From the NCBI GenBank assembly GCA_019914995.1, contig CM034144.1, forward strand, positions 2,109,489 through 2,173,488: DNA of 64,000 nt, given 5' to 3'. Source of the stretch: Acanthochlamys bracteata. Its lineage: Eukaryota > Streptophyta > Magnoliopsida > Pandanales > Velloziaceae. The notes under the pieces are model-generated. The model ran no database searches and was not told the DNA's origin. It saw nothing but the letters and a program-made list of their open reading frames with translations. Shown here piece after piece: positions 36,357 through 48,564 of this stretch; position 1 is the stretch's first letter, and the number at the start of each line of letters is the position of its first letter. The position numbers and the translations under genes are program-made.

Positions 36357-38631
36357 CACTACTACACATTAACCCTATACCAACTGAAATATTTAGTCGG
36401 TAAAAAATATTACCGACTAAAAAATATTCTGTCGGCAAAGACTCGTCGGTAACACACTTACTGACTAATATAATAATTCAGTCAGTAGATTACTATAGAT
36501 TGCCGACTGATTTATTTTAAACGATAAATTAAACAAAATATCGACTGAAAAACTTGGTCGGTAATTTGAATCTACCCACTGAAATTTGGTGGGTAAATTC
36601 AAATTACCGACTGAATATTTCAGTGGGTAAAATTTAATTTTTCGACCAAATTTTTCAGTGGGTAAAGTTAAATTACCGATTGAAATTCGGGTAGCTAAAC
36701 TTAAATTACCAACTGAGATTTTCGGTGGCTAAATTTAAAATTATCGACTAGAATTTACTACATTCAACATTATGCATTAATATTATTAAAATATTTATTA
36801 GAATGATAAAAACGACTCATGATTGCAGTTAACGTGATTGCAAAGTAGACAAAAGTAACTATATATATTCCAAAATATGATATTAACCATTCAATATACA
36901 TCCAATATATATCTCCAAAACTATACAATGCATTCACCAAAATATGACGGTTAATTAATTTAAATGACATCGTGATTTAACTCCTTACAAACACTTTGTA
37001 ACCTTTGCAAACTTGGCCCATCTACGAACCTATTGATCACACATACCGCTTAGTTCAAGAAGATAAACGAACAGAATGTTGATTTGCTAGTAATACTTAC
37101 AATACACATTCAACTTCAAAACTTACATAGGCAGCAAGATACGTGATCAATTTATTACTTTTAACTTATAAAAAGGAGAAGAAGTTAAGATACCTATCTG
37201 ACATGGCCAGTACCATAATGTCAGTTTGAGCTAGAGAAAAGAACAACAAAATCATTGAGCAGGTACACATTCAAAAAGCTAAATTCACCAGAAGTAATAA
37301 AGGGGGGAATACTTATCTCTTGTACTACCAAAGCATCGCCATCAGGTTGTCCTAGAGTTACAAGTGCATCATGTTATCATTGAGTATTATAACTGATATG
37401 CTTTTCTCATTCAAAGCAACTGTAGTGAAGCTCACATACTTGCATGGCGTAACCCTTCTACCTCCATCTTCGACTGAAACAGACGCAACACAGAGCCAAA
37501 AATTTTACAAAAAATCTGATTTAATAACATATGTATATATAGATAAGAAAGAACTTCAGAAAGGTTATCTTTACAAGGAATTTGACTAATAAGAGAGGCT
37601 GGTAGGAAGTTGGGGGAAGCATTAACAAGATATCTCTATCTTTGCTATTCTGTCAAACTTCGTACTAAACTATAGTTTTTAACTCTTCTTCTGTTTTGCT
37701 ATCTTTTCTATCACTGCTATTTTCTTCTTCTTACAACAACAATAATAATGGAACTGTATACAACAACAACAACAACAATAGTTACATATCATGTTCTCGG
37801 CGATGTAATAACAACAAGAACAACAACAATGGAACGACACAACAACAATAATCAAACCACCTAAATGCTTACCTATTTTTGACGAGATGGTAGCGGCGGA
37901 TCTGAAATTTTCGGCGAGGCGGATCGGCCCCAAAGCAAACTGGCAAAACGGGAGCAGATCTGGCGAGGTAGAGCAGCTCAGAAGTAAACCGATAGAACGG
38001 GAGCAGATCCGGCAGAACGGTAAAACGGGAGTAGAACAGATCTGAAAATTTCACCCAAGCATGATTCGGCAAGTTGCAAGTAGCGTCGGACGGAAGCAGA
38101 TCCAACAAGAAGAGCTTAATCAAATCGATATAATGGTTCATCAGCGACGAAACAGCTACTCCGGCGAAAATCTAGTTAGCAAGAGGGGCAGAAAACGACT
38201 ACATTTTAGTTTGTTTCGAGTTATTAAGACTAATTACCGACTCTACTAATGCTCAGTCGGTAAAATAAAACAATATATCGACTGATTTCTACAAACAATC
38301 GATACTATTACTAACTAATATTTATCAATTGGTAATCTTACCGATTGAACTAATGTTCAGTCGATAAAATTAAAAAGTTTACTGACTAATTTTTACAAAC
38401 AGTAGGTAATATTACCGACTAATGTATATTAGTCGGTAATTTACATAAGAATTGTCGACTAAAATATATTTCAATCGGTAATGTGCTTAATTTACCAACT
38501 GAATTATATGTCAGTCGGTAAACTAATATGCTTTATCGACTGATTTAAATACAGTCAATAATTGATAATTTTATCGATTTATATTTTTGGTCGGTAAAAT
38601 TTTGTCAGAAATGGTCTTTTTTGTAGTAGTA
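36357..38631. mobile_element. Non-autonomous CACTA element with 3-bp target duplication
   Basis: It starts CACTACTACACATT and ends GTAGTAGTA (one base off a perfect inverted terminus). The flanks are TAG on both sides (36354-36356 and 38632-38634), the 3-bp duplication typical of CACTA elements. Subterminal regions (about 36380-36760 and 38225-38610) are packed with TACCGACTGAAA / TCAGTCGGTAA units in both orientations, the kind of motif array a CACTA transposase binds. The interior (36770-38220) has CAA/AAT microsatellite and GC-richer sequence near 37900-38170 but no transposase. It lies exactly within a copia reverse-transcriptase relic, which confirms both ends. Confidence 0.85.
37728..37850. 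repeat. CAA/AAT trinucleotide-rich tract
   Basis: Runs of ACAACAACAATAATAA and ACAACAACAACAACAATA inside the CACTA element interior. Confidence 0.8.
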
Positions 38632-38844
38632 TAGTCTTGTAAAATCTATTTGCTACAAAGGGCTTTCCTTCCATGTGGTAGCAGCAAAAGCATGTAGGTC
38701 TTCTTATGTAGCGCATCAATTTCCTCTTGTATTGTCACCCATAAAAACGCGTCGGTGTCACTTAGAACTTCATAGAAATATGATGATTCTCCATTTTCTA
38801 TTAGAAGACAATATGCAACATTGCTCTTGTTAAAGAAACCTATG

Positions 38845-39750
38845 AGATATCAACTCAGGAGGGACGAGGTTGTGGGTGATTGGGGTGAATTGAGTTATTC
38901 CAAATTAAAATAAAAATATTTACTATTCATAATTTAGTTACTCAGTTAGCAATCAATCGACCATAAGATTGTTGATGTGTAGCTGAGTGCAAATAGTAAC
39001 CTATATCGAAATATTAGCACCATAAAATTTAAGCGAGTCAAATACAAGTCTAATAGTATACTAATAATTTTTACGTGGTCTAGAATTGCAAATATCTTCG
39101 TCCACATCAATTTAAACCTCAAGTGATACCCACTAAAGCTAAGTCAACATACAATGACAAAAACTTGATGTTTCATAAAATACCTCCGCTTCAAACCGGG
39201 TCTTCTCATAAGGATAACTTACCACAACCTTCTATGCTTCAAAAAGTCCCTTCGACTGCAAGGTGTACGCTTTCGCAAAGGTTGAGCACAAACCCATTAA
39301 CCTATATATTTGTTACCGCACTTGAAAACTTGCAAGTTCTCCTATAATCTTCTCCCAAATTATAAATATGTGACGTGATTCAGCATAATGATTTCCCTTA
39401 CAATAATGTCTAACCTCACAACTAGAAGTACAAGCAAATCTCACAACAAAAGTAAAGGGAACGATGAACTCATTAGAGTGCTCGATTTTGAAAGAAATTC
39501 TCTTTTTGGGTAGTAAGTTTGTCAACTCTGTAAGTGCTTCGGTTGAAATTATTTTTACTGTTCTCTTGCTTGCTTTCTTATACCAGTGCCTTCTCTTTAA
39601 TCTCAGAAATAGATCTGTATGAAAAGATCAAGCTTTCAGTGGGTAAAAATAATTCAAGGCAAAGATAAACAAAGGGCCGGTGTGAAGATTTCTTGTGTAG
39701 GGTCTCTTCCATTGAATGTTTCTATTTCCTTTACTAGCAGTTGCTTGCTG
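38845..39750. repeat. Dispersed repeat family A, copy 2
   Basis: It opens with ATATCAACTCAGGAGGG and GGGGTGAATTGAGTTAT, matched by ATATCAACTCAAAAGGG and GGATGAATTGAGTTAT at 62605. It continues through TTTTTACGTGGTCTAGAA, CGTCCACATCAA, AAGTCAAC and a CCTCCGCTTCAA..GGGTCTTCTCATAAGGATAAC segment, all with counterparts in the 62.6-kb copy. There is no coding capacity. The class is unresolved. It abuts the copia relic, so it may itself be an insertion. Confidence 0.6.
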
Positions 39751-39905
39751 ATGTGGACAGCTTTAGTAGATACTCAAAAATAAGTCCTCATAATCTGAAG
39801 CAAATCAAAGAATAAACAATATTTTTTTGCAAAGATGTTATACTGGCCATTAGGAATAATCAGCAGGAAATTCGGATGACATGACCGCTAAAATCCTAAG
39901 AAACA

Positions 39906-39907
<2 letters not shown>

Positions 39908-39939
<32 letters not shown>
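39908..39939. repeat. TA dinucleotide microsatellite (16 units)
   Basis: A continuous alternating AT run; likely length-polymorphic. Confidence 0.9.
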
Positions 39940-39942
<3 letters not shown>

Positions 39943-41609
39943 ATATAAGATTAAAATTTAAACGCAGCCAAGATGTGATGATTCGAATGGAATCGGTTAA
40001 GATTGTTTCCGTGCTAAATACTTTCAAAATTTATAGATATTGCAATTTATTCTCTACATTCTCTCAATAAAATTTGTAATAAATATTAGAAAATCTTTTA
40101 TGAATGCCTTGCAACTTTTAAATGCGTCTACAACTAGTTGGCACGTTTAGAGAAACACAAACAGGTTCGTTCATAAGCACAACAGTTGGCTTTGTTCACC
40201 TCGTGAACCAAGTCTGTGCGGCCACTTCTATAAGTTTTTCAAACTTCATAAATTTTTTACTATAGATACTTTGAGATGTTCATTTTCATCAGCAAACTGC
40301 AAATCTCCAAAATATGACTTGGCTGAAAGTTAGCGAACTTGAAGGTTGCTATTCAGAAAGGATCACTCGGGTGCTCCAGACGAGACATGACCAAACAAGA
40401 AAATTCTCTAATTTTTGAAGAACTGTAATCTCTACGGAATGCTATAAGATTTCAAATCTGTAGCATCAACACATTGTATTAACTTTAGCATATCTACCCA
40501 TAAAAGATTTTAAGGTCATGTAAACCTTACTTGAGCAAAGAGATATCACATTTATAAATTGTTGTTAAAGAAGTTTTCTATCTATTATACGTCCAAAGTG
40601 ATGAGCAAACTTAAGGACATTTTCTTTATTCCACACCTGACGGAATTCTTTCCTACTTGTGTTGTTTTACTCCTTTGGCAAACTATTTTTCAACTATAAT
40701 AAATAAATTTTCATTTGGTTGCTTGAAACGAAAGATATAGGTGTTTATGTAGGTTTCGTGATAAGCTTCAAACATACTGAAATTCTTGTTCGAGTTCTAT
40801 CCAACTCTGTGCATCACTTGAATCTGAGATAAACATATTCAAAGCTAAAGAGTAATTTTCAAATATTTATTATTATCCAAATATTTGAGATTTTCAATAA
40901 TCTCTCCATAAAATACTTTTGAGTGCAAAGTCAGCTGCCTTTTCTTATTAATGGACCAATATGAATGGACCAACAAACTTTTGCAGTTTTAGAATTCGCG
41001 ATTCTTATACCTCGTGCTCTGCTACTACTTCGAAAGAATCTTATATTTCTTATTCTAAATTATTCTCCAACTAAAATGTAGGGATTATTTCTTATCATAA
41101 GTAACCGAAAGTGATTTTCTTCCACCAAAATATTTTCGAGTAATTTTCTACATTTACTTTTACAATTACTATTACAAATTCTCTTTTCTAATAACTCAAT
41201 TCTCAAAAGGTCATATTAAATAAATAAAACTCACCCATGGCCTCTGTCGGCAATTTTGAACTGTTATCATTAGCTTCTCTTCATAGTTTATTTTTACATA
41301 GATAGCATCTATTATCAATTATGTAGAATCGGATCCCTACAATAAAAAAATTGGCCAACCTCTTAAGGGTTAGCATCCCCCACTTATAAGCACATACTAA
41401 TCCAAGCACCCAGCCATTGTGAGACTATTAAGGGGTGTGGACTGTTAAACCCACCAAGCCATAATCCACTTGGCCCAATCCAAGACGAGTTGCTGGCGTA
41501 CCTCTAAATTAGATAGTCCGTCTTTCACCCAGGCCCATCAAACCCACACGAATTATATGATTGTATAGATAAGCATGCCGACCTACGTAGATAGTTGATG
41601 AAGTTATCA

Positions 41610-41775
41610 ATTTCTGACTGCTCCATAATTTTAGTAGCGGCTCTGTGCATGTTCAGTTACTAATTACTGATTGTGCTTTACAAATCGATAATTTTATAAA
41701 CATCACCGACTATTTTTTGTGTTGGTATTGAGCGTAATTTACTATTTAAACTTTTGATCAATAATATTTAGTCAA
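41610..41775. repeat. Degraded CACTA-type subterminal repeat fragment
   Basis: Weakened TCAGTTACTAATTACTGATT and ATCACCGACTATTT units resemble the array at 36380-36760. No terminus is visible. Confidence 0.35.
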
Positions 41776-44655
41776 TATAATTATGTTTTATTTTAACAAT
41801 TGTAATGCGTCATCTTTTGAGAATTTTACTGCATAGTGATTTAGCCTCGTATAGTTTTGCAGAGTATCCCAAATCTTCTTTACCGCGTTCTTCTCTACTA
41901 CACTTGACGATACACCATCAACTAGTGCGAGATGGGAGATTAGCAATTGCATGCATTTTCATCCGTCTTGTTCCGCTTGCTATTATCAGTGATTTCCACG
42001 CGTCTTTGTCCAATTGTTGACAAGCAATTGTCTTTCCTAAAGATTGCTTTTATTTAATTTATTTTCCACAACGAGAAATTACTCTCATTGAACTTCTCAG
42101 TTTTAAACTTCACTACCTTTTTTATTTATTTATTTTTTTCTGATCTGAGACATGCTTCCTGTTTAAGTCGATTTTCACTATTCACTATGAACTGTATAAA
42201 ATATTTGTATGGTGACACGTATATAAACAGTAACTATGAATAGATTTTCTACAATTTCGCTCAGATATCTTATTAGGAAATTTAGAAATTAAACAATATC
42301 ATCACAACTAAAATACAAATGAGAAAATTAATAATAAAATGAATATAAGGATTTTATGGGAAATATCCTCAAGTAAATTGAGATAAAAGCCACAGACTAT
42401 AAAAGAATTTTCACTATGTGAAATAATGAATTACAGATACCTTCTCTCTAAATTTATGAACCAATAAAAATACACTCCATTAGACAAAGTAATAGGATAT
42501 TTCTAAGGAGAAACTTTCTAAATCCTTTTCTAACTCGTTAGAAACTCTCTAAATTCAAATTGTGGGTTACTCAAATACGTGGTGAGGAGTTCTATATTAT
42601 AGCGAAACTTTTCACCGTCGATGATAACTATAAAACCGTTATCATTTGGTCGTTAAGAGTCTTCAAAGACAGAATCAATTTGTGGTCTTCTTTATTGCTA
42701 TTTCTTTTACAGTTGTAGGACTCAAATTCAATTTAAGTTGCAACTTTTGATTTTGTCAAAGCATAACAAAAGTAGCTTTTACAACTCATACAAAATGTAC
42801 AATTTCAAGCTACAAGCAAGATACATTTGAACGATAAAACTATATATCATCCAAAAAAACTTGCTTGAGATGACAATTTTATTCCTTTCGTTCCAGCAAA
42901 ACTTATAAATGACAAATGTATGAACAGGTGAACAAAAATAGATTTTTACTATATGATCATTTTTCTGTAATTTCTAATTAAAACTTGTTCTTTAGGACAT
43001 AACCAAGGACTTACCCTTATTTTTAAGTTTAAAAGTAAGGATATCCTCCCAAAATTTCTCCAAAATAATGAAAGGCTAAGTTGTTCTTTTCAAAGATGAA
43101 TTCAGGATTCCCTATTTCAATTTCTGGTGAGATATCTCCCAAGTTACTTCAGAAAGTGTTCTCACAATGTTGTATTTTATCGTACATTTGAAAAAAAATT
43201 ACAAAGCAAAGAAAAGAAAGAAATCAACTCAAAACTATACCCAAAAATATGGCAAACGGTCAGTATCTAACCGACATATAATAAAACAGCAGGTACGTAC
43301 TAATTTGTTCCCAAATTTTAACAAAGCAATCAGATACCATAGCATTTGCTTATGTCTAGTCTGCTGAAAAAATAGACGATCAACGAAAGCATAGAATTAT
43401 TATAACTAATTGGAAACTTTTTCTTTTTCTTTCATTGCAATATATATACATTATAGTGATCGAGCTGGGGAGATTGAAAGAAAGCAAACCCATGGGAAGG
43501 GGAATCCATGTCAGTGATTGTATAAATCGGTAGTACTAAAAGGGTAATAAAACATAAAAATTAAAGAACAGAGAAGAACGAAAGCTGATGTTGAATGATA
43601 GCTAGCAGCTCAATTCCATAGCTTCTATATGTATGTGTGTATGTATTTCTGTGTGCTGGTTGATGCTGTTCTTGTAATGTAACTATTTCTGGACAATTTG
43701 TATTACCTTTGAAGTAACCACTTGAAGAAAACAAACCCAGAAATTGTTAGTTAGTTATTCTTTAAATTACCATCAACAGGAGCTAAATCTCACACAAGTA
43801 ATTGTAATCATCCAGGAGGCAGAAAAATATAAAGGAACTGACTTGAAGCTTCATCATAAAGAGCATCTTTTGATTTGAATCTCAAAATGGTTGTCCACAA
43901 GAAAACAGACGAAAGAAATTGCTAACAACAAGACGAACACTTGAATTATCCAGGTATTAAGAAGGTTTACCTCATCATGATGTATTGTTGTATGGATAAA
44001 AGATAAGGCCTGGAGTAGTCCTTTGAGGTAGCTCAACATAATGAATGAATTCTGCAAAGTTGGAATATAAAATTTTAAAGTTCAGCCTGATTTAAGGAAT
44101 TGAATTCCCAAAAAGTTAATGTGGAAATTCATGAATTTTAAGAGAGCAGAAATTCTGCATAGAATTCTGAAGCATGCTTCTTCAAAAGAGAGCACTGTTC
44201 TTCTTTGCATGTACACAAATTTCATCAGCAGTATTAAAGTTCCTAAGCTGGAAAAAGTCAACTGAAAAACAGGTCATACAAAAGGTCACCAAACACCTTC
44301 AAGAATTTACGGCTTTGTACTTATTACCCTCCTGATTTAGAGTTCTGTATTCAGCTTGTGAAATGAAAATAGAAAAAAAGTCGCTAAGACAACTTTAAAA
44401 ATTAAACCCTTTATTCTACAATAAATCTCCTAAAACTAAAGCATACAAGAGTAAGTTGTTGTTGTGGTACTCGTTGCGAAAGCCACACTTATGTTCTCTG
44501 TATAGTCCATAAGAAAACTTTGAAGGAAAAATCAACAAAAGAAAATCACGATCAGGAAAATTAGAAAGGCGGCGGATCTAGCAATGAAGAAAATAAATAT
44601 GAGTTAATCTATTGTGAACAAACCAGCTAGCCTATCTAGTTAGAAAGTGCTAGTT

Positions 44656-44790
44656 GTTGTTTGTTGGCCTCTGCCTGTAGCTTCCCACAGCTTTATTGAA
44701 CTGCAATTTTAATGAGAAGTAGCGCGCACAGCAGCCTTGTAATATGCAGTTCAAGAAAGCTGTGGAAGACTACAAGGAGGGCCACAACGT
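44656..44790 (-). ncRNA. MIR396: MIR396 precursor, copy 1
   Basis: On the minus strand the mature miR396 (21 nt) occupies 44767-44747 and begins UUCCACAGCUUUCUUG; it is identical to the canonical miR396 ending in CUG. The star strand at 44701-44681 begins GUUCAAUAAAGCUG, the known miR396a-3p sequence. The two pair over 19 positions with one C:U mismatch at mature position 13 and a G:U at position 2, leaving 2-nt 3' overhangs. The loop is 45 nt. The lower stem extends through GTTGTGGCC / GGCCTCTGCC to about 44661 and 44788. In plants miR396 directs cleavage of Growth-Regulating Factor mRNAs and so limits cell proliferation. A TATA box lies at 44971-44980. This is a strong call: both strands, the duplex geometry and the promoter agree. 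Confidence 0.96.
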
Positions 44791-44970
44791 CTTCAACAAT
44801 TAAGAGATTGATTGATCATATAGAGCAGTAGTGTTGTTTGAAGAAGAAGGAGATGAAGAAGGTTTTGCTGTTAACTATATAGCTAGCTATCTAGAGACGA
44901 GAAAATAGATTAGCTATAGCTATTGCTAGAATGCTAGGGTTGAGTTAGAAGAAAATGGAGAAGAAAAGGG

Positions 44971-44980
44971 CTATATATAG
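44971..44980 (-). promoter_or_regulatory. TATA box of MIR396 copy 1
   Basis: The palindromic CTATATATAG lies about 208 bases upstream of the mature miRNA 5' end, predicting a primary-transcript start near 44940. Confidence 0.65.
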
Positions 44981-45064
44981 AGTGGAGGAAGATGAAGAGA
45001 AAGGGGAGGCAGGGGGCTCGTGGGGGTTCGGTGAAACAAAAATGGAACCAATCCCGAGAAGAAT

Positions 45065-47600
45065 ATAGGCCTCTCTCTATAATATTAATCCCACACGAGA
45101 ATTTAGAAAACTATTTTTTCTAGTATTTTTAAATTCACACCTTTTATTATACGTATTGCAGTTAAGGTCCCCAAATGTATTCTGTATGTATGAAACAATA
45201 AGCTCGTTGTCTTGAATAGAGTCATCGCCCTTTGAACCCATAACCCCTTAGGCGACCGTAGATCTACATACAATGCTAATGAGTATGCTTTGTTAGTTTC
45301 GCCATTTATACATATTTGTGAACACTACTAAGAAAGATAAGGCGTAGCTAACACCTAAGTGTTTAGACAACCACTTTTGCAAATGTAACGCACTGTTCAA
45401 TGATGAGCTTGCTGCTTCGCATGCATTGGAGTTTTACCAATTATATTTTGTCTATTTCACTTCATGTTTTCTTTGTGGTGTTACTTAATAATGATTTGTT
45501 TTATATTGTAAGATAATTGATCTAGTATCATGACACATTTAGAGTCAAAATTATATGAGTCAAAATATCAATTCTAATACAATCTATTTACTAATTAGAT
45601 CAAATTCAAATGAATATATTTAATAATTAAAATTACAAAAAAAATATATAAATTAACTTGTAGTAATAAAAGGTAAAAAATTGTTAAATATCATGTATTG
45701 AAAACAAAAAATATTAATTTTAACAAAATCTATATATTAAATAAAAAATTAATCAAAATATAATAAATTAATTAAAAAAATTATACAAACAAAATAAAAT
45801 TTAGTGATTATGTTTAAATAATTTTAATAATTTTTATCTAAGACTTACTATATAAGTGATTAAACGGATTAGATGAGTCAACTTTGATACAACTCGAAGT
45901 TGATTCGAACTCATTAATTTATCACCAATTTTGAATTGACATGAAAATAATCCAAATTCGTCTAAAATTATATCTTAATTCAATTTAGATAAGTCGAACT
46001 CATACTGAATTTATAGATCGAGTTATATATTGTCACATTTATACGCATTCTATTATAAGAGTTTAAACATAACCAAACATGGTTGTAGTGAACTAATATT
46101 GCAAAATGATGATATTGTTGATCTGAAACTGCGAATATTTGCCACCGCATTAAAGAATTGCAAATAAAACTTTTGGGTTGTCGAGAGAGGGGAAAGGGGT
46201 TGTTTCTCAAAAGATGATGAAGAAGGGAAGATTTTGTGGAGCGTCGGTCTCCAATTAAGCAAATGAAACTAAATGAAAAGATTAATTTAAATACTTTTGA
46301 TTCGTGCATGAATAGAAAATATTGTTTGTTGGTTTTGTTTGGTTTTGGTGTGATAGTGGGTGAAGAGTCCTTTTATATATTATTCCGTAATTACCGACTT
46401 AAACAGTAAAAGCTAAAAAAGCATCAATCACTAATTTGGCTCTTATAATATGAGTTGAAATTTCATATGCTATATATATATCCAAATGCACTATATTACT
46501 AGCTTAAATTTTTAAACAATCATCAAGTCCGAAGTTTCAAGTTTGAATTCCATATACACAACCAAGCATAAAAGCATATACATTATTAAATTTGTATCTA
46601 CTGTTTGAATTCTAAGATTTCATTAGTGGGCATGCATGCAGTGCATGTTAATTAACAAGGATTAATGATGGTGCACAGGCAACACTAACTGCTACACATT
46701 TTAATATTTTTCTATGCATTGGGTTTATGTGCGTGAATGTTGGATCACCAAATGCGGAGATGTCTGCTCTTCTTCTTGCTCTTCCTTCCTTCGAAACCTT
46801 TTCCATTAAGTCATTCTTCTTTCTGCTTCTACCTCGTTGATTACCACTACATTATTTAATTCTTCTAGTTTAATAATACAATACCAGCTAACTAGCTAGC
46901 TAGCATAATTTCCTGGATAACTGAAGAACAACGCTGTCAGACGACTCGGAGCAACTAGATCTTCTTCTTCTTCTTTATTACTATCTAGGAAACTTAACAC
47001 AAATAGATCAATCTATCGATCCACCGATCATCGATGAATGAATGAGTTCAATGAACGGTTCTGATTGTCGCCGGATTCTGCGATGACGGTGCTTGTGGCA
47101 AAGCGAACACCACCTCGCTGTCCCTAATTTGTCCCCTTCTTCGTTCCTCCATCACGTACGCTTTAATCAATTCACTCAACTGTAACCAATAGGAGTTATG
47201 GATGAATGACTACGAATATGTAATCTCTCTGGCAATTAGTCGGTAATCTGCACTTGTTTAAGTAGAACTCTGTCGTTCTTCCTCTGACACATGCAAACAT
47301 GTGAGTAGGAAATATATAAGTAAATTATAGATTTAAAATACTTAGGTTAAGGAGCTTAATTATATAGCTTGCCCATATATATGGCTTAAGCTAGCTGTTG
47401 CCAAGAATAATCCTTTTGGTGTTATTATTATTATTGATTAGCAGCTGTCAGTTCGTTTCTTCGATCGTGTGGGTTGTTTTTTTTTTTTTCGCTTTCTAAA
47501 GTATACAAGCGTGTGCCCGCACGCGTTTTTCTTCTCATATACAAGCTGTTTTTTGTTCTTGTTAGTTGTTATTGTTGGTAAATAATTAATTTCGTATACA
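45065..47600. other. MIR396 upstream region and unrecognised DNA
   Basis: 45520-46035 resembles the AT-rich hAT-like family B relic at 8893-9463. 46631-46638 is a CATGCATG motif (RY-type element in seed promoters), of uncertain relevance. 46960-47180 is more GC-rich. On the minus strand it can be read as an exon-like LSELIKAYVMEERRRGQIRD followed within 25 residues by a stop, behind a possible acceptor TTGGTTACAG; I do not recognise it. Confidence 0.4.
45520..46035. repeat. Family B hAT-like relic, second copy
   Basis: It shares with 8893-9463 the series GGTAAAAA.TTRTTA.RTATCATGTATT, ATTAATTTTAACAAAATCTATA, ACTATATAAGTGATTAAACGG and a GATTCGAACTC / ATTGACATGAAAATAATCC-type tail. It is decayed and without coding potential. 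Ends are approximate. Confidence 0.45.
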
Positions 47601-47614
47601 TTTTGTTATTGCAG

Positions 47615-47718
47615 TGTTAGTTTGTGGGCGTTGATTTTTGGATTTTGAGATGGCAATTGCTGCAGCTGATCTGAACAAGTCCGCACTCGTTCTCCCGTAC
47701 GGGCACGAGGCGCTTTGA
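47615..47718 (+). pseudogene. Possible truncated first coding exon
   Basis: After an acceptor-like TTGTTATTGCAG (ending 47614), ATG at 47650 opens a short frame MAIAAADLNKSALVLPYGHE that stops where AT-rich foldback sequence begins. A donor-like AAAGTATAC occurs near 47500, as for an intron in a 5' untranslated region. This could be the 5' end of a gene cut off by insertion of the AT-rich elements. The evidence is thin and the product is not recognised. Confidence 0.25.
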
Positions 47719-48560
47719 AGTGTATTTTTAAAATAATTTTTTTTAAAATAAAAAGTATGTTTATTTTTTTAAAAAATAAGTTTTTTATATTTTAAAATAA
47801 TAATAAAATTATGTAGTAAAAAATTTTATTACGTATAACTTTTTTATACTTTTTAAAATTTTTAAATAAAATTTTAAATATTTTTTAATAAAATATATAA
47901 AATATAAAATTAAAAATTAAGTTTTAAGTAAGTAATGTCAAAAGCACGTACCACTTAGCTGAGGAGGTATTTAAAAGTATTTATAAAATAGAATTTTTTA
48001 AAATATAAAATATTTTTATTTTTTTAAAAAATAAATTTTAATTTTTTTATTTTTAAAAAATAATAAAAATATATAATAAAAAAAAATTTCTATAAGTTTT
48101 AAAATTTTCGTATACTTTTTAAAAATTAGTCGTTGGCCTAGCAAATCTGCTCTCGCTTGAATCCAGGAAAATAACAAAATTTAAAGAAATTTTCTACATC
48201 TTTAGAAAATATATTAATAAAAAATTGAAAAACTTTTTTTCTAAAATTGAGAGTTGCCTAGCGTCCGCGCTCACGGACCCAACAACAGGGGGTCTATTAG
48301 AGATGTATTTTTAAAAGTGAGTTCAACATAAATAAATTTTATAAAATTAATTTTTTTAAAAGTGAATTAAAAATAAATTTAATTTTTTATTTAATTTTAT
48401 TTGAAAGATCAAGTAGATTTCTACAATTTAAATAATGAGTTTTTAAATAGGAAAGTAGAATAAAATTTTAATTTAATACATACATAAAATATGTAAACTT
48501 TTAATATATAAATTTGAATGAAAAAAATAAATTTTTGAGATTTTAAAACACACTCTGATC
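47715..48560. repeat. Cluster of AT-rich foldback / MITE-like elements
   Basis: Several similar ends recur: GAAGTGTATTTTTAAAATAA at 47717, GGAGGTATTTAAAAGTATTTA near 47963, AGAGATGTATTTTTAAAAGTG at 48300, and the inverted GATTTTAAAACACACTCTGA at 48540. The sequence between is nearly pure A/T and self-complementary. The best-defined unit is about 48298-48557. No target duplications could be assigned. Confidence 0.5.
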
Positions 48561-48564
48561 ACGT

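Larger units (their letters stand above)
35050..38840 (-). mobile_element. Ty1/copia reverse transcriptase-RNase H relic, split by a CACTA element
   Basis: Read on the minus strand from 38840 down. 38790-38640 gives DTDAFLWVTIQEEIDALHKK and LPHGRKALCSK, the usual start of the copia RT domain. The CACTA element 36357-38631 interrupts it. From 36340 the frame resumes with VRAKLVVKGYDKRERIDFNE and DVKTAFHDE-like residues. A YVDDMLITG-equivalent lies near 35930 and ELDMKDL near 35855. RNase H-type residues (YADSGFVDNLNERKS, AEYMA, KHIQVQYHFI) run to about 35100. Many stops and frameshifts make it non-functional. No LTR was identified. Confidence 0.75.
39760..44600. other. Long stretch with no gene recognised
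   Basis: 39908-39939 is a TA dinucleotide run. 40150-40400 is moderately complex (GGTTCGTTCATAAGC, TTGTTCACCTCGTGAACC, a short dyad) and could be a retroelement LTR. 41340-41560 looks like conserved repeat text but was not classified. The rest is AT-rich. Primary-transcript sequence downstream of the 44.7-kb MIR396 hairpin would lie at the right edge. Confidence 0.45.

Noticed and set aside
36380-36760. Regularly repeated TCAGTCGGTAA units as a possible CRISPR array
   Set aside because: Units alternate in orientation, vary in spacing and sit at the ends of a CACTA element with TAG duplications; they are transposase-type subterminal repeats.
37728-37850. CAA/AAT repeats as a possible CRISPR-like or regulatory array
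   Set aside because: A simple trinucleotide microsatellite with no spacers; eukaryotic context.
45980-46309. 109-codon minus-strand frame
   Set aside because: It overlaps the edge of a repeat relic and shows no domain, signal or promoter; likely chance.
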